From: Hypericum androsaemum
Taxonomy: Eukaryota > Streptophyta > Magnoliopsida > Malpighiales > Hypericaceae
Direction of reading: 5' to 3'
Length of the DNA: 64,000 bases
Assembly: GCA_963995505.1 (NCBI GenBank)
Contig: OZ023199.1
Span: 6,071,906 to 6,135,905, forward strand
The translations under genes and the position numbers were made by a program. Of this stretch, positions 52,775-64,000 are shown piece after piece. Position 1 is the stretch's first letter, and each line of letters begins with the position of its first letter. The notes below the pieces were generated by a model. That model was given only the letters and a program-made list of their open reading frames with translations, ran no database searches and was not told where the DNA came from.

Positions 52775-54666
52775 TTGAAAAAAGCAAAGGTTCCTCACGA
52801 GTACAAGATGCAGCTCCTCAGAAATAAGATGACAGTATCTTCTTCTTCTTCTTGTTTTCGCTCCGTTTCAACCAATGCCTCGAGTGGTTCGAAGCGGGGG
52901 AGGAAGAGGACAGCCTTGGAGTTCAGGAATCTCCAAGAGGCGTTGTCCCGGTTCGACCAGCTGCTCAGTGCCCGCCCCTTCCCACCTACTTACCTCTTCA
53001 ACTTGGGGCTCCCGCCTGATCCCTACACCCTCAACACCCTTCTTGCTTCCTTCTCTCGCTTGCCCGGTGGGGCCAGGTTCGGATTCTCCATCGTGGGTCA
53101 GTTTTTTAAGGTGGGTTGTGCTCACGACGTGGTTACTTTCAACTGCCTTATCAATGGTCTTGTCTTGGAAGGCAATGTGGGCAGCGCGCTTAAGCTGTTT
53201 GATGAAATGCGCGAAAGAGGGTATCAGCCAAATGTAGTTACTTATGGCACGGTTTTGAAAGGGTTGTGCAAGAATGGCGACACTGAAATGGCCTTTAGTT
53301 TGTTGAATAAGATGGTAGTGTTGGGTTACGATGACATACACTACTGTAATTAACGGGCTCTGTGGTAACGGGCAATTTGGTGATGCTGTTAAACTGTTCG
53401 ATGAGATGTCCAAGAGGGGTTGTGAACCTGATGTGGTTAGCTACAGTTCCATTATGACTGCTCTGTGCAAAATGGGAAGAGTTATACTGCTATGATGTTG
53501 CTTCGGAGGATGGGAGAACGCGGCTGCAAAGCTGATGTCATGGCCTATAGTATTGTCATTGATGGCCTCTGTAAAGCCATGCGTGTAACCGAGGCCACGG
53601 TTCTTTTATCCGAAATGAAAGGTAAATGGGTTTTACCACTTATAGTTCTCTCATCGGTTGCTTTTGTGACTCGGGGAATTGGAAGGGAGCTAAAAGGATT
53701 CTAGATGAAATGGTTTCACGTCGCATTTTCCCTGATGCTATCACCTATAATGTAATTGCTGATGGATTGTGTAAAGAAGGCAAGGTCATAGAGGCCCAAA
53801 GTGTTTTTGACATCATGGTTCAGAATAATGTCTTCCCCGATGTAGTCACTTTCAGTATGCTAATTGATGAATACTGTTCGTTAGGTCAAATTGACAGGGC
53901 ATTAGAGGTACTGAAGCTGATGATTTCTCGTGATTGTATACCTAATATTGTTACATATAGCTCTCTGATCCATGGATATTGCAAGGGTAGAAGAATAGAT
54001 GAAGCCTTGAAGCTATTCGAGGAAATAAGTCATCGAGGTTTGAAACCTAATGTTGTTACATGCAGCATCATTATTGGTGGCTTGTGCCGCATCGGAAAAA
54101 TGGCAGATGCATTGAGACATTTTGAAACGATGCGAGAATACGGGCCTAATCCTGACCAGGTTACTTTCTTGGTGCTCTTGGAAGGTTTGTTTAAGAATCG
54201 CCAACTTGCTAAAGCTTTGTCATTTTTTAAAGTAATAAAGAAAACAGGTCATGATTCTGATATTATGATATGTAATGTTTTTTTGCATGGTCTGTGCAAC
54301 CCTGAAACAATTGAAATCGGCAAAGGGCTCTTTTGCAGTCTCTTTGGTTATAAAGGACTTACTCCCCATGTTAAGGCGTATACATTTATGATCAATGGAC
54401 GTAGTAAAAGGGGAATGCTTGATGAAGCGTACCGGTTGTTCAGTGAGATGGAGCGAGCTGGTTGCTCACCTGATGATGGCACGTATAATGTGCTAATTCA
54501 GGGGTTTCTATGCCACAATAAATATTTTAGAGCGATAGAGCTTATTGATGAAATGGTGGCGAGGGGTTTTTCTGCAGATTTGTCAACTACAAGGATGGTG
54601 CTCGAGTTGGTTGCAAATAATGATACTAAAGGCATTCAAGATTGGGGTAAAAGCATTCGTGATTAG
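52775..54666 (+). pseudogene. P-class PPR gene, Rf-like, broken by frameshifts
   Basis: About 15 tandem 35-residue pentatricopeptide repeats can be read across four frames, with repeat units such as VVTFNCLINGLVLEGNVGSA, VVTYGTVLKGLCKNGDTEMA, AITYNVIADGLCKEGKVIEA, VVTFSMLIDEYCSLGQIDRA and IVTYSSLIHGYCKGRRIDEA. Repeat spacing is regular and no extra C-terminal domain follows, as in P-class proteins. The GLCKNG-type repeats and short Ser-rich leader resemble restorer-of-fertility-like PPRs, which bind RNA in mitochondria. Frame changes occur near 53325, 53480 and 53625, each losing a few bases and a few residues of one repeat. The last nine repeats (53626-54666) remain open. It is intronless. 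Possible starts are 52775 or 52808. Assembly errors cannot be excluded, but three breaks within 300 bp favour a real pseudogene. Confidence 0.85.
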
Positions 54667-54799
54667 AAAACCTCGTTCAGTTATGCAGCAAAATCGAAGA
54701 TGCCTAAGATCAAGCAATCTTACAAAAAGGTTCATGATGTGGTGTTTGTTTAAACTACTGTTCAGGATCATCTGGATGCACACTGTAAGGCCCGTTAAC

Positions 54800-56340
54800 C
54801 TAGTTCTTTTCCTACTAGTTAATGTAATTTTCTCAACAAGGAAAATGGTATATTTGAAACACAGGGCTGCCATCTCCGGGGGAGAAGTACAGGGCATCTT
54901 ATGCAGAGAGGGGGACGTGGTGGCTGGTGATAAAGGCGGTTGGGACTCTGGGGCACGGGCCGAAACTGTACGATAACAGCGCAATGAAGAACCTGTTGAA
55001 GAGCATTGAGAGCATCAGGAGGTTCAGGGCGTCTCAATTCGACTTGGTCAAGGCCGGTCTTAGGGCTGAGGGCGACTTCCGTCAACATGGCTTTCCTTAA
55101 AGCCGGCACCCCTTCCCCGACTGTAAATCTCACTTTCCCGGGCGTTTTCCTTGATATACTAGGCACAGGAGTTTGATAGGTTTCCATCTGTTGCAGGGCT
55201 TTGTCATGAATTTGCAGCCATCTGAAGCTGAAGCTGGATTCGACATTCGGATTCCGCCCACTGCGGATACAGAGTCGTTAGAGAGAAGAATTGCTGAAGA
55301 ATGGGCCCCTGCTTCAAGGAACATGACATACGAGGTATATGATGCCCATCTAAATGACACCATCTTGTATCTACCAAAGTTATTGCTAAGGTGCAAAATG
55401 CGGGTACTATTTGAAGATTCCACTGATATGTGGTTCCTGCAGTTTAAGCAAAAGGCTACCATACTTGACAAAGCTGGTAACCCCATGCCAACGAAGACAG
55501 ATGAGTCTAACCCTTGGTGGGGCCTGCTCGAAGAGGCAGTTAGAAAAGCCGGGGCAGAACTTGGTAAACCTGAGATCTTTCCAGCTGCCACCAATGCTCG
55601 CTACTTCCGGGAACTAGGCATACCTGCTATTGGCTTCTCCGCTATGGCGAACACTCCTGTCCTTCTACATGATCATAATGAAGTAAGTTCCCAACATGAT
55701 GTTCTTGAACTATTTTGTTTCATCATTGCCATATCGGTGCAACGTGTCATAGAGGTTTTCCTTGAAACATCTGGCTTTTTTACTAGAAGCTTATGTTTCA
55801 AGCGTCTTCCTCGACCTCTCTACGCAACTTACCGGAGTGAACTATTTTCCACATGCAATGCTATCGCTTTGTTTTTCTAGCACGACAAGTTTTAATCAGT
55901 TCTCTCGTTCCTACCTTGTCGCAATTCCTGAACAAAGATGAATATCTGAAAGGCATTGCGGTGTATGAATCCATAATCAAAGTCTACTCATCCTACGTAG
56001 AGAACACCGGGACTAAATAACCCAGAGATGAGTTGTGAGGGAGAAACAGAAGCACACGCCTTTCGTTTTGTTGAACCACATGACTCCTCGACCCGAGACT
56101 GTAAACTTATTCAGGCATTCTCATCTGTAAGTCTCCTATTTTTAGTGCGAAATAAGTTTGTCGAGATTGTAAACTTGCTACGATGGCGACATTTGTATTT
56201 GAGCTCATGTTGTATGCTAACCATGGTCTCCTACCAAAACCTTCATTGTGCATAAATTTTTATATGCCAATACGTGGAAATGCTGGACGTTTCCTTCTCT
56301 TGACCAGTCTTGCTTTGCTTAAACATGCAGTGTTGGGTCT
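54800..56340 (+). pseudogene. Truncated duplicate of aminoacylase-1 (exons 2-5)
   Basis: Copy of the gene at 47.7-49.8 kb from within intron 1 to about 340 bp past the stop. Corresponding exons: 54865-55122, 55197-55334, 55443-55682 and about 55925-56020. Exon 1 with signal peptide, the metal ligands HTD and the catalytic DEE motif is absent. Exon 2 is 258 bp against 263 bp in the intact gene: a 5-bp deletion in GAGGGCGACTTCCG shifts the frame. The acceptor before the last exon is AA instead of AG (GTCGCAA|TTCCTG). The last exon has an early TAA at 56018-56020. Introns and 3' flank are also conserved, so this is a DNA-level duplication, not a retrocopy. Confidence 0.92.
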
Positions 56341-57749
56341 AGAAACTGGTCCATACTTGGGAAGAAACATGAATTTACTCCGGATGTTTCCTCCTCCGTC
56401 GGATTGAGTCAGAGAACGCTCGGCGTTCCCGATACTGCTATCATCAGCTCAACTAGAAACCGGGATGCCAAGAAACAGGAATATATCCAAGTTGCCTCCT
56501 CACAATAATACATCTCTCAGATGCAGCATGTTGATGGCAGTTGAAGGAGTACTGATCCATTCCATAACCAACCAAAGCCCCATTTCTGCATGATTTTCGG
56601 GTTCGATGCCTCCTAGCAGCAAGTCGAGCTTGGAGCTGCTCGTGAATACATTAGTGAACTAACACAAGATGACAGGAAAAAAATGATGCTTTGTTGAGTG
56701 AATTGTGCCTAATGAGATGATATAACTATGTTCATTAAGCAGTTCATGGCTTAGATTCGTCCATAAGATGGGCTCTCAGATGAATATTCCAAAAACAGAT
56801 GAAACAAACTTCAGCTACCCAAGTAATCAGACATCAAAAGTAAAGCCATTACAAAGAAGCTAAAAACTTGGACAAAGCAGATCTCAAACCAAAAGTTATC
56901 ATGTAAACCAGATTTCACATGACTTGATATTTAAACCCATTTCGATGGAAAAAAGCTCATAGCACCAAATAATAGAACCAAAAATAGCTCTTAGAATGCG
57001 AAGTGGCTCAACTGTGGTAGTGGTATCCTTGGCATTAAAATTGTTTTTTTTTGAAAGACAAAAGCCTATATTACTTATATCAAGTTGAAAAATCCAAAAA
57101 ACCGAGTACATTGAGTTTCGGAAGGTGACAAAGCATCCAATTCAACGGGAGCAAAGAGACTCTAATATGTCTACTAATTTAATCCGCGTCTTGGAATAAG
57201 ACTAATAGTACATAAAGGTAGATTTTCTAAAGTTTTTCTTAAACCAGGAACTCAAATTCCCAATGAATTTAGAGATCCGGATCACATAAAATAATGTGAG
57301 CGAGCGTGCAATTTGTTTCGACAATGATCTTTCAGCTGGCAAAATATTGAGTGATCATAAGCATGGTTAATAATTTAAATTCGAATTGAATAGGATCTTT
57401 AAAAGGGAACAAAACTATCATAACAAGTATTTAACGCTTATGCGTAAATATTTAGTTTCAACTCTTATGAAAATGTGCATTCTCTCTAATTGTTTCACAA
57501 TGACAATTAAGGAAAGTGGTATTTACATTTCTCATACAATTATGGCAACCTAACTAATTGTTGATGAAAATATGGAAACGTAATAAATAGTGTTACCTTT
57601 CTTATCATATACTTTTGAATGGTGTCTCTTTCTTACCAAAATAAAATCACTTTCCATTTTTTAAATACTTACCAACATTTCTTGAACCATTTAAATTGAG
57701 CACTTCATTATTCTCCATATATCTTGTCTAGTAGTCGTTCAACCAACCA
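56341..57749. other. Intergenic; one possible coding relic
   Basis: AT-rich, mostly without features. Minus-strand 56500-56650 reads SSSKLDLLLGGIEPENHAEM followed by GLWLVMEWISTPSTAINMLH, which looks protein-like, but I do not recognise it and it is short. Confidence 0.35.
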
Positions 57750-58202
57750 ATGGAAAAATGTGTGGCTACTTCTCTTTCAATATCTTATGCTCTTATGATT
57801 CTAATAGCTTATATTACCTTAATGGTTACTCTATCTGATGCCCGAATCATTCGGCCATTCAAAACGGTCCACGTTCAGATTGTTAACGAGCTGGACGTAA
57901 ATGTCACGGTACATTGTAAGTCAAAAGACAGTGATATAGGCGTCAGAGTTCTTTCTCCAAAGAACTATACTTCCCCTTACAAATTCACTTTTGGGTCAAA
58001 TTATTATAGCGGCGTAATATTCAACTGCAGCTTCCAATGGTTGTCGGAGCCATTAAAATACTACAATATTTATGACCAGAGTCGTGATCGAGATCCACAT
58101 ACTGACATCGATTGGTTCTGGTCGGTGGCGAAGAAAGGCGGTCCATGTCGTATGAGCCATCCTCCTTCTGGTCCATATGATCTTTGCTATAAATGGAAGT
58201 GA
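57750..58202 (+). CDS. S-protein homologue (plant self-incompatibility protein S1 family)
   Basis: Single exon, 150 residues. A signal peptide (MEKCVATSLSISYALMILIA to about residue 31) precedes a small beta-sandwich domain. Family landmarks: VHVQIVNELDVNVTVHCKSK, DSDIGVRVLSP, the Y(K)F(T)FGSNYYSGVIFNCSF segment, then YNIYDQSRDRD and a final WFWSVAKKGGPCRM and YDLCYKW. Four Cys in the mature region (HCKS, FNCS, GPCR, DLCY) can make the two usual disulphides. S-protein homologues are small secreted proteins; the founding poppy member is a stigma ligand for pollen recognition, while most others have unknown roles. NVT, NYT and NCS are possible N-glycosylation sites. Start is the first in-frame ATG, preceded by an AT-rich leader. 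Confidence 0.92.
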   Translation: MEKCVATSLSISYALMILIAYITLMVTLSDARIIRPFKTVHVQIVNELDVNVTVHCKSKDSDIGVRVLSPKNYTSPYKFTFGSNYYSGVIFNCSFQWLSEPLKYYNIYDQSRDRDPHTDIDWFWSVAKKGGPCRMSHPPSGPYDLCYKWK

Positions 58203-59659
58203 GAAGCATGGATTGGGCATGATTGTGTTTTTGTGCCCTTGTGTATTTAAATAAGTGCTTGGAAGTACTGAGCAAATGGTTGTCACCTTTTAGGTGTTGT
58301 CTTTAGGTCATGTTACAACTTGTTGATGTATGCTATGGATTGGTGGTTCCTTTATAAAATTTACTTATCAGTGTTGAACTTCAAATTTCCAAAATCCGGC
58401 ATCTGTATCTGTTCGGTCAAATATCCTTCCCACCTCAATTTTCAATTTTTGGAACTAAGAACACGTCTTCGGGATTCTGTAGCTAATGCGCATTCCCAAG
58501 TCTTCTTGTCACGTCTCGGCGCTGGACACTTATTTCGTGACTTGGCGGTGAGCCTTATTCGAGGCGAGGAGCTTTTTTCAGAAAGTTGAGGAGCTGGTAA
58601 CCGTGGGCTCTCCGAACCTCAACACTAGACCTTAATTTCAAACATTTCGACGTCAGCCAGAAATCTCGACACTTGGAAACTCAATCCACGACTCGTAATT
58701 TCAAAAAGGTTTTTGCTTAAAGAGAATCTCACATCAATTACCAGACATGTACGAATTATCCATATTATGAGTTTTACCTCCACTCATTCATGTTTTGGGT
58801 CCGCTCATGGGCGCCACAGACAATGTGAGAATGTTAACACCTACGATTTGTGATTTTTTTTAATAAGTAAATTATATTGCCATTCAAATTAACCCCAAAT
58901 GACACCTATAATTTGTGGTAACACTTCAAATATTTGTACAGTATTAGGCAAAGAGCAAGTGGGTAAATTCACTTATAAAACAGTAGGCAGCCAAATTGCA
59001 TATGTGCCAGTGATTTAATAGTCTTGCTGAAGGATTTAAAAAACGACCCAAAGGTCGACCGAGATTATTTTAAGTTTCTTGAGTCAACCAATCCAATCGG
59101 TTGGATTGCTAGTTGGATCAAAATTTGTAAATAAAAAAAAATATTTTTAAATAAATATTACAATGTCAAATAGTTATAAATATTGTTTAATTTTTTTAGA
59201 AAGGTTATAATTTACAAGCATCATAATAATAATTTATCACTTTTAATACAATAAAATATATTTTTTAAAAAGGACATTTATTTTTCAAAAAGAGCATATT
59301 TTTTAAAAGCATTTTTGAGTTTTTTGGACATATTGATCTTACGAAGTGAACCGACCAATTTGACTGATTGAATCAATGCCATTGATTACTAATTGAACCA
59401 GTGTCCGAGTTTAAATGAGAAAACAACAGATATTTATTACGGTTCGACCGCTTTTTTAGAGCCTAGGTCTTGCGTAACAGTGCCTCTTTTCAAGGGCCTT
59501 AGACATTGATTCTTTTTTTGAAGAAATGAGAGACATTGATTCTTATATCCCAAAACTTGTAATGTTCCGGATTTACGACTGGGATTCGAACCAGCTAAAC
59601 TCGAAATAGACTCCAAAAAAACGACTCATAAATGAATATATTCGACATTATAGTAACAT
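58203..59659. other. Intergenic, AT-rich
   Basis: S-protein homologue 3' flank, then AT-rich DNA. About 59030-59470 has CCAATCCAATCGGTTGG-like inverted words and a GGTTCGACCG motif reminiscent of the MITE at 50522, but no clear ends. Confidence 0.4.
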
Positions 59660-60170
59660 TATATATGGCATAAATACTAATACTCCATGGATTGGACCTT
59701 ACTCTTACTTCGTGAGTCTAAAATATGTTGACTTTAACTCGGTCTAAACTAGAGTATGTGTCCAATTTTTTAGTGATGGGACCTAGTATAGAGTATGGAT
59801 CTTATTTTAAAACTATTTTGGACCATACCACTGTGTTCATATTATATATTCCAAAATTGAGATGCTTATTTTTTTATCATTAAACTTATATAGCCAAATT
59901 TGATCTTACTTGCTTTTCTTTTTATGGAATATTGATGTGCAATGTATACAATTTTTCTTGACATTGATATGCAATATCAAAATTTTACGTGAAAAAATTA
60001 TCAATCGTAAATTTTTCAAAGGTCGGACCATGTACAGACCTGAGGTAAGAGTATGAATTCAATAGTGAAAATTTGCTAGGATTGATGATAAGATATGGAT
60101 AAATTGTACCCATACCTTATAAATAAGGTCCATAAAAATTTTACCCATATCTTATCTATCGACATCCCTA
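59660..60170. mobile_element. Diverged copy of the hAT-type MITE at 34008
   Basis: Shares GGCATAAATACT(C/A)ATACTC, GGACCTTACTCTTACT, ATATGTTGACTTT and GACATCCCTA with 34008-34621 in the same order. The left end has decayed (TATATATGGCATA), and no target duplication is visible. Confidence 0.6.
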
Positions 60171-60718
60171 ATTGTATATGTATATATAATATAAAAGATA
60201 TAAGACTTTGGAGGAAATTGATAATCCATAAAATCATCATTTATATTTTAAAGAAGGGAAATGCGATGAAGTATTCTAAAAAAACAAAAACCTGCCTGCC
60301 GGAAAATTTTTTATAGCATGACTTTCAAGATGTTTTCTATAACCAATGTTGTTATGTCACCAAGAGCACGATTTGATTAATTTAATTGCTTTAGCACGCC
60401 TTCTGCGACATGCGCCCAATACAATCTGACACAATCTACTCTTATTTGTACCTGTTGAGTATATATTCAATTCCTAAATGATGATAATAATCTAAATACC
60501 GACATTCTATTTCAATTACCACATCCACATCCTCTCTCCCTGCCGTCCATTTAAAACATTGCTAGATAGTTAATAATAAATAATTTCATTCATTCCCCCA
60601 ATCAGAATCCGTCCAAATGTCAAACGTTTTCTTTAAGTAGATTTGTGACTAAGTCTTAAATAAAACCCGATAATACTCGACGTATCCCGTCGATCGGCTA
60701 GTCAAATAATATCTTATT
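60171..60718. other. Intergenic, nothing recognised
   Basis: AT-rich non-coding DNA between the MITE copy and a possible solo LTR. Confidence 0.4.
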
Positions 60719-60994
60719 GGTGTAAGTCAATGCACTACTTTTATTAATGTATATGCTTAGATTACAAACTGATCAGAAGTGCAGCCATTTTTACAAGTTT
60801 GCTGCAGAAGACCAAGTTACAAGACCATTTATTCCTAACAGCTACTTAACCGCTATAAGCTATAATCTGCCTCAACTAATCCTCAACTAACTACTACATT
60901 TATTCTCTAATTACATCAGTTAACATCTAGCTAATCCTACTAATTATTTACAGCTTCATAACTTACTTGTAACAGATTTAAACCCTTCTAACAA
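60719..60994 (-). repeat. Possible solo LTR
   Basis: On the minus strand the segment starts TGTTAGAAGGGTTTAAATCTG and ends ...CTTACACCA, with AATAAAAG near its end. TG..CA ends, a length of about 276 bp, and the polyadenylation-like signal resemble a copia LTR. No target duplication or internal region was found, so this is tentative. Confidence 0.3.
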
Positions 60995-61269
60995 TATTAA
61001 ACAACAACCACCAGATTCAGGTTCAATCAACCAACAATTGGTCGTGCAACCCACGTTACTTATTATATAGAAAGGTCTATAAGTACATAGGGATTTCTCA
61101 AAAAAAAAAAAGTACATAGGGTGTTATTAAAAAAAAATTCTCAGAAAAGATTCCCCAAAGCCGTCAAAATCCAAGACTACGTAATCGATCGTGATCTCCA
61201 CCTTCATTGTCTTAAAACTCTTATATTTAGCTGCCATTTCTTGTCGGAATTTGGTATACCATAACTCCA

Positions 61270-63390
61270 ATGGCATCATCAGCTCCTTCACTATTATGGC
61301 TCCTCTACTGCCTCCTAATGTACATTTCTTTGACCTTCCAAGCCCACGGAGCTGACTACACCAAAAAGGTCTTAAACCCTATCGACGCATGCTGGAGAAC
61401 CAAACCCAACTGGGCAAGCAACCGCCAAGCCTTGGCGGATTGCGCGGTCGGGTTCGGGAAGGGCGCGATGGGAGGGAAATACGGGAAAATCTATGTCGTC
61501 ACGACGCCCGCGGACGACCCTGTGAACCCTAAACCGGGAATGCTCCGGTACGGGGTCATCCAAACGCAGCCTCTTTGGATCGTCTTCGCGAGGAGCATGT
61601 CGATTGTGCTTAAGAACGAGCTGATGGTGAACAGCTACAAGACGATAGACGGGCGAGGGGCGAAGGTCGAGATCGCGAACGGGCCGTGCATTACGATCCA
61701 AGGCGTGAGCCATGTGATTGTTCATGGCATTAGCGTACATGATTGCAAGCCGAGCAAGAGTGGGATGGTTAGGAGTAGCCCTTATCACGTCGGCCGGCGT
61801 GGGGGCTCCGACGGGGATGCCATTTCGGTGTTCGCGTCTTCGAATATTTGGATCGACCATTGTTACCTTGCTCGCGCCTCTGATGGGCTGATTGATGTGA
61901 TTCATGCTTCAACTGCGGTCACCATCACCAACAACTATTTCACCCAGCATGATAAGGTAACATATGTTATTCTAAATTTTTTATTGACCATATAAGAATG
62001 ACTTAATGTAAATCAGTGGCCGACGTTAAACTACAATCAGTGGCCGAGGTTTTATATCTAGGTCAAGTATGTCGGTTTTAATGAGAAAATATATAGTGAC
62101 CGTGAACTAAAATATTGCTTTTTTTCTCAATTTTTGTGGTTTTCCTTCAGGTGATGTTGCTTGGGCACAACGATGCATATATAGCAGATAAAGTAATGAA
62201 AGTGACCATAGCTTTCAATTATTTTGGTGCTGGTTGCATCGAGAGGATGCCAAGGTAATTAAGGATAATAAATTCAACTTACCCTCTAAAGAAACGCGAG
62301 TTCAAATAATTAATTTCGCTAAGTGCGTGATGTAAATCAGCTGGGTTCGTCGCGTCCTTTACGTCTTTACTAATTTATCGTAATTATGCAGAGTAAGATA
62401 TGGTTATGCCCACGTAGCTAACAACAGATACAATGAGTGGATAATGTATGCCGTTGGTGGAAGTGCTAATCCGACCATCTTCAGCGAAGGGAACTACTTT
62501 ATTGCTCCTAATAAAGGTCCTTCGAAGCAGGTATAATATTGTTTTTGGATGGAAATAAGCTTATTAAGAAAAATGTTTTATAATATATAGGTAAAATTTT
62601 ACACCCATTAATTGAACCATAGAATTCTATCAATTCCTTTATACCTTGTGTCAATATGCCAAATACGTTTTTTGCAAAAATTATAGATTGCTAAAATGAA
62701 TTTGTTATACAACCAATGATATACATCTTTCAATTTTGAAATAAGTACATTTTGTTTGCTTAAAATAACATAAAAATCAGTGTAATGTTGATTTGATGAT
62801 TCTCTCACCAATTATTATGTAGTTTATCTTTTGGGTCACCATGGTACCTTTTATTGTGTTAGACTTTTGATGAGGCTAACGGTCGCAACCTCGTATGAAA
62901 ATTTTTTACAACCGATAAATATTACGGAGATCAATAAAAATTTACTTATAAAAAATATACCAACTTGTACATGACTACCTTGTGGTTTAAAAATGCCAAC
63001 TAAGTAACTGTTTATCTAGGAGACATCTTACTATTTGAACAAAACTTTTTGGACAAAATACCCTAAACAAATATTTTTCATGTCAACTATGATTGTGTTC
63101 ATTATTTTTAAGATAACTTTTTTGAATTGACAATTTTGCTTACTGATACTCAATAACCATTGGTGAGACAGGTTACAAAAAGAGAGGCTTCGGGTTACTG
63201 GCAGAGTTGGAAGTGGAGGTCATCTCGAGATGTGTTTATGAACGGGGCTTACTTTATCCAATCGGGCTATGGTTCTTGTGCTCCACAATATACCCCAGCT
63301 CAGAGATTCCCAGTTGCGGCTGGGTCCTTGGTCCCTGCTTTAACAGCTGATGCGGGTCCTTTAACTTGTCTTCTTGGTAAAGCATGTTAA
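61270..63390 (+). CDS. Pectate lyase, PL1 family, Amb a 1/Cry j 1-like
   Basis: Four exons, 61270-61956, 62151-62254, 62392-62530 and 63172-63390, join to 382 residues. It cleaves de-esterified pectin in the cell wall by Ca-dependent beta-elimination. The N-terminus ([21 protein letters not shown]) is a signal peptide. Landmarks: [75 protein letters not shown] (Ca-binding Asp residues), [20 protein letters not shown], then [15 protein letters not shown] (catalytic Arg near residue 266) and [18 protein letters not shown]. The KQVTKR and YFIQSG segments and a final CLLGKAC fit the pollen-type Amb a 1/Cry j 1 branch, whose genes are usually expressed in pollen. All introns are GT-AG. Length is normal, and no damage was seen. 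Confidence 0.93.
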
Positions 63391-64000
63391 TTTAATTCCA
63401 AACTTTGATAGAAAAATGATGTCTCCCACGAGAGACTCCTTTTGTATGATCGCACCCCGGATATAATTCTCTCTAAAATTGGGAATTGTCCAAGGGAGTA
63501 AGGACAACATATGTATGTCCCTTCGAAATCTGATTTTTCGGTTTTATCAGACTTTTGCTATAATCACAACACATGTATGACTTTGTACATTCGACATGGA
63601 CATCTAGCGTTTTGCTATTTCCAACAAACTCTACATGGTTCATTTAAGTTATATTTTATTGTATTTTTATTTTTAGGATATACCTAGATACACACCAAAA
63701 TGAAACAAAAATGATGGAACTACCTCATACACAAAATCTGAATCACCTAACAACCTACAGAAACAAAGATTGTGGTTGATGTAAGTATTTGTTGGTCAAT
63801 AGAAATAGCTTTGAGTCACATGAAATCACAAAAAATATCATTGATCACTAAAATGTTGGTCCAGAAAGTAAACCACAACGTCTTTTTCAAAGTAATACAA
63901 CAAAACGAAAGCTCAACCCATAAATCATACTATTCATACTTAGTTTCTAAGGGTTTTATAAGAAATATTGTATTAATACTCTAAAACCTAAAAGATAAAT
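63391..64000. other. Pectate lyase 3' flank
   Basis: 3' UTR and AT-rich DNA to the window edge; nothing else recognised. Confidence 0.5.

Noticed and set aside
52775..54666. Treating the PPR frame changes as introns
   Set aside because: Frame changes are tiny losses within repeat units, with no plausible GT-AG intron, and P-class RFL genes are normally intronless.
59030..59480. Third copy of the 50522-type MITE
   Set aside because: A few similar GC words only; no matching termini or target duplication.
61372..61905. 177-residue open frame on the minus strand opposite pectate lyase exon 1
   Set aside because: It mirrors a strongly coding GC-rich exon; the plus-strand protein is clearly the real product.

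Overview
The window looks like nuclear DNA of a flowering plant, probably a eudicot. Genes have many exons with GT-AG introns that are short and AT-rich, flanked by plant-type transposons (Ty1/copia, LINE, MULE, hAT, Helitron) and a degenerate TTTAGGG-like interstitial array. Family content also fits: a chloroplast-type leucyl-tRNA synthetase, an Rf-like PPR, an S-protein homologue, an Amb a 1-type pectate lyase and DUF1068. I cannot name the species.

Layout. 1-0.7 kb: first exon of a minus-strand separase-like gene that continues off the left edge. 1.2-11.6 kb: a transposon graveyard holding two tandem LINE RNase H remnants, a third on the other strand, then a decayed Ty1/copia element (about 3120-11585) with both LTRs, a primer-binding site and a polypurine tract. 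That element is split by a second, 3'-half copia element (about 6724-9960) and by an AT-rich insert. 12.2-15.0 kb: MRT4/MRTO4, a ribosome assembly factor, with site II and telo-box motifs upstream. 15.8-18.1 kb: a non-autonomous Mutator-like element with long inverted repeats and a 9-bp target duplication, itself containing a copia fragment and a copy of another MULE-like family. 18.3-24.7 kb: a 20-exon organellar leucyl-tRNA synthetase.

25.4-33.2 kb is a second mobile-DNA block: a Helitron 3' end with a helicase remnant, a broken ATL-type RING-H2 gene next to it, then a two-gene cluster of convergent mobile-element genes (a plant-mobile-domain/Ulp1-protease gene on + and a FAR1/MULE-type transposase C-terminus on -). 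The non-coding gaps of that cluster are filled with copies of one AACCATTT-type motif. A hAT MITE with perfect 8-bp target duplication sits at 34.0-34.6 kb.

Genes resume with a GT14 glycosyltransferase (35.5-39.5 kb), a DUF1068 membrane protein on the minus strand (40.6-42.2 kb), a second Helitron end joined to the telomere-like array (43.3-44.1 kb), aminoacylase-1 (47.7-49.8 kb), a hAT MITE, a third Helitron end, a second copy of the MULE-like family, a frameshifted Rf-like PPR pseudogene (52.8-54.7 kb), a 5'-truncated aminoacylase-1 duplicate (54.8-56.3 kb), an intronless S-protein homologue (57.75-58.2 kb) and a pectate lyase (61.3-63.4 kb).

The host genes do not form a pathway; they are independent neighbours, as usual in plants. 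The most unusual material is the Ulp1/FAR1 element with its motif-filled introns and the Helitron terminus next to a broken RING-finger gene. Gene models below are spliced by hand from conserved protein sense and splice-site signals; no searches were run.
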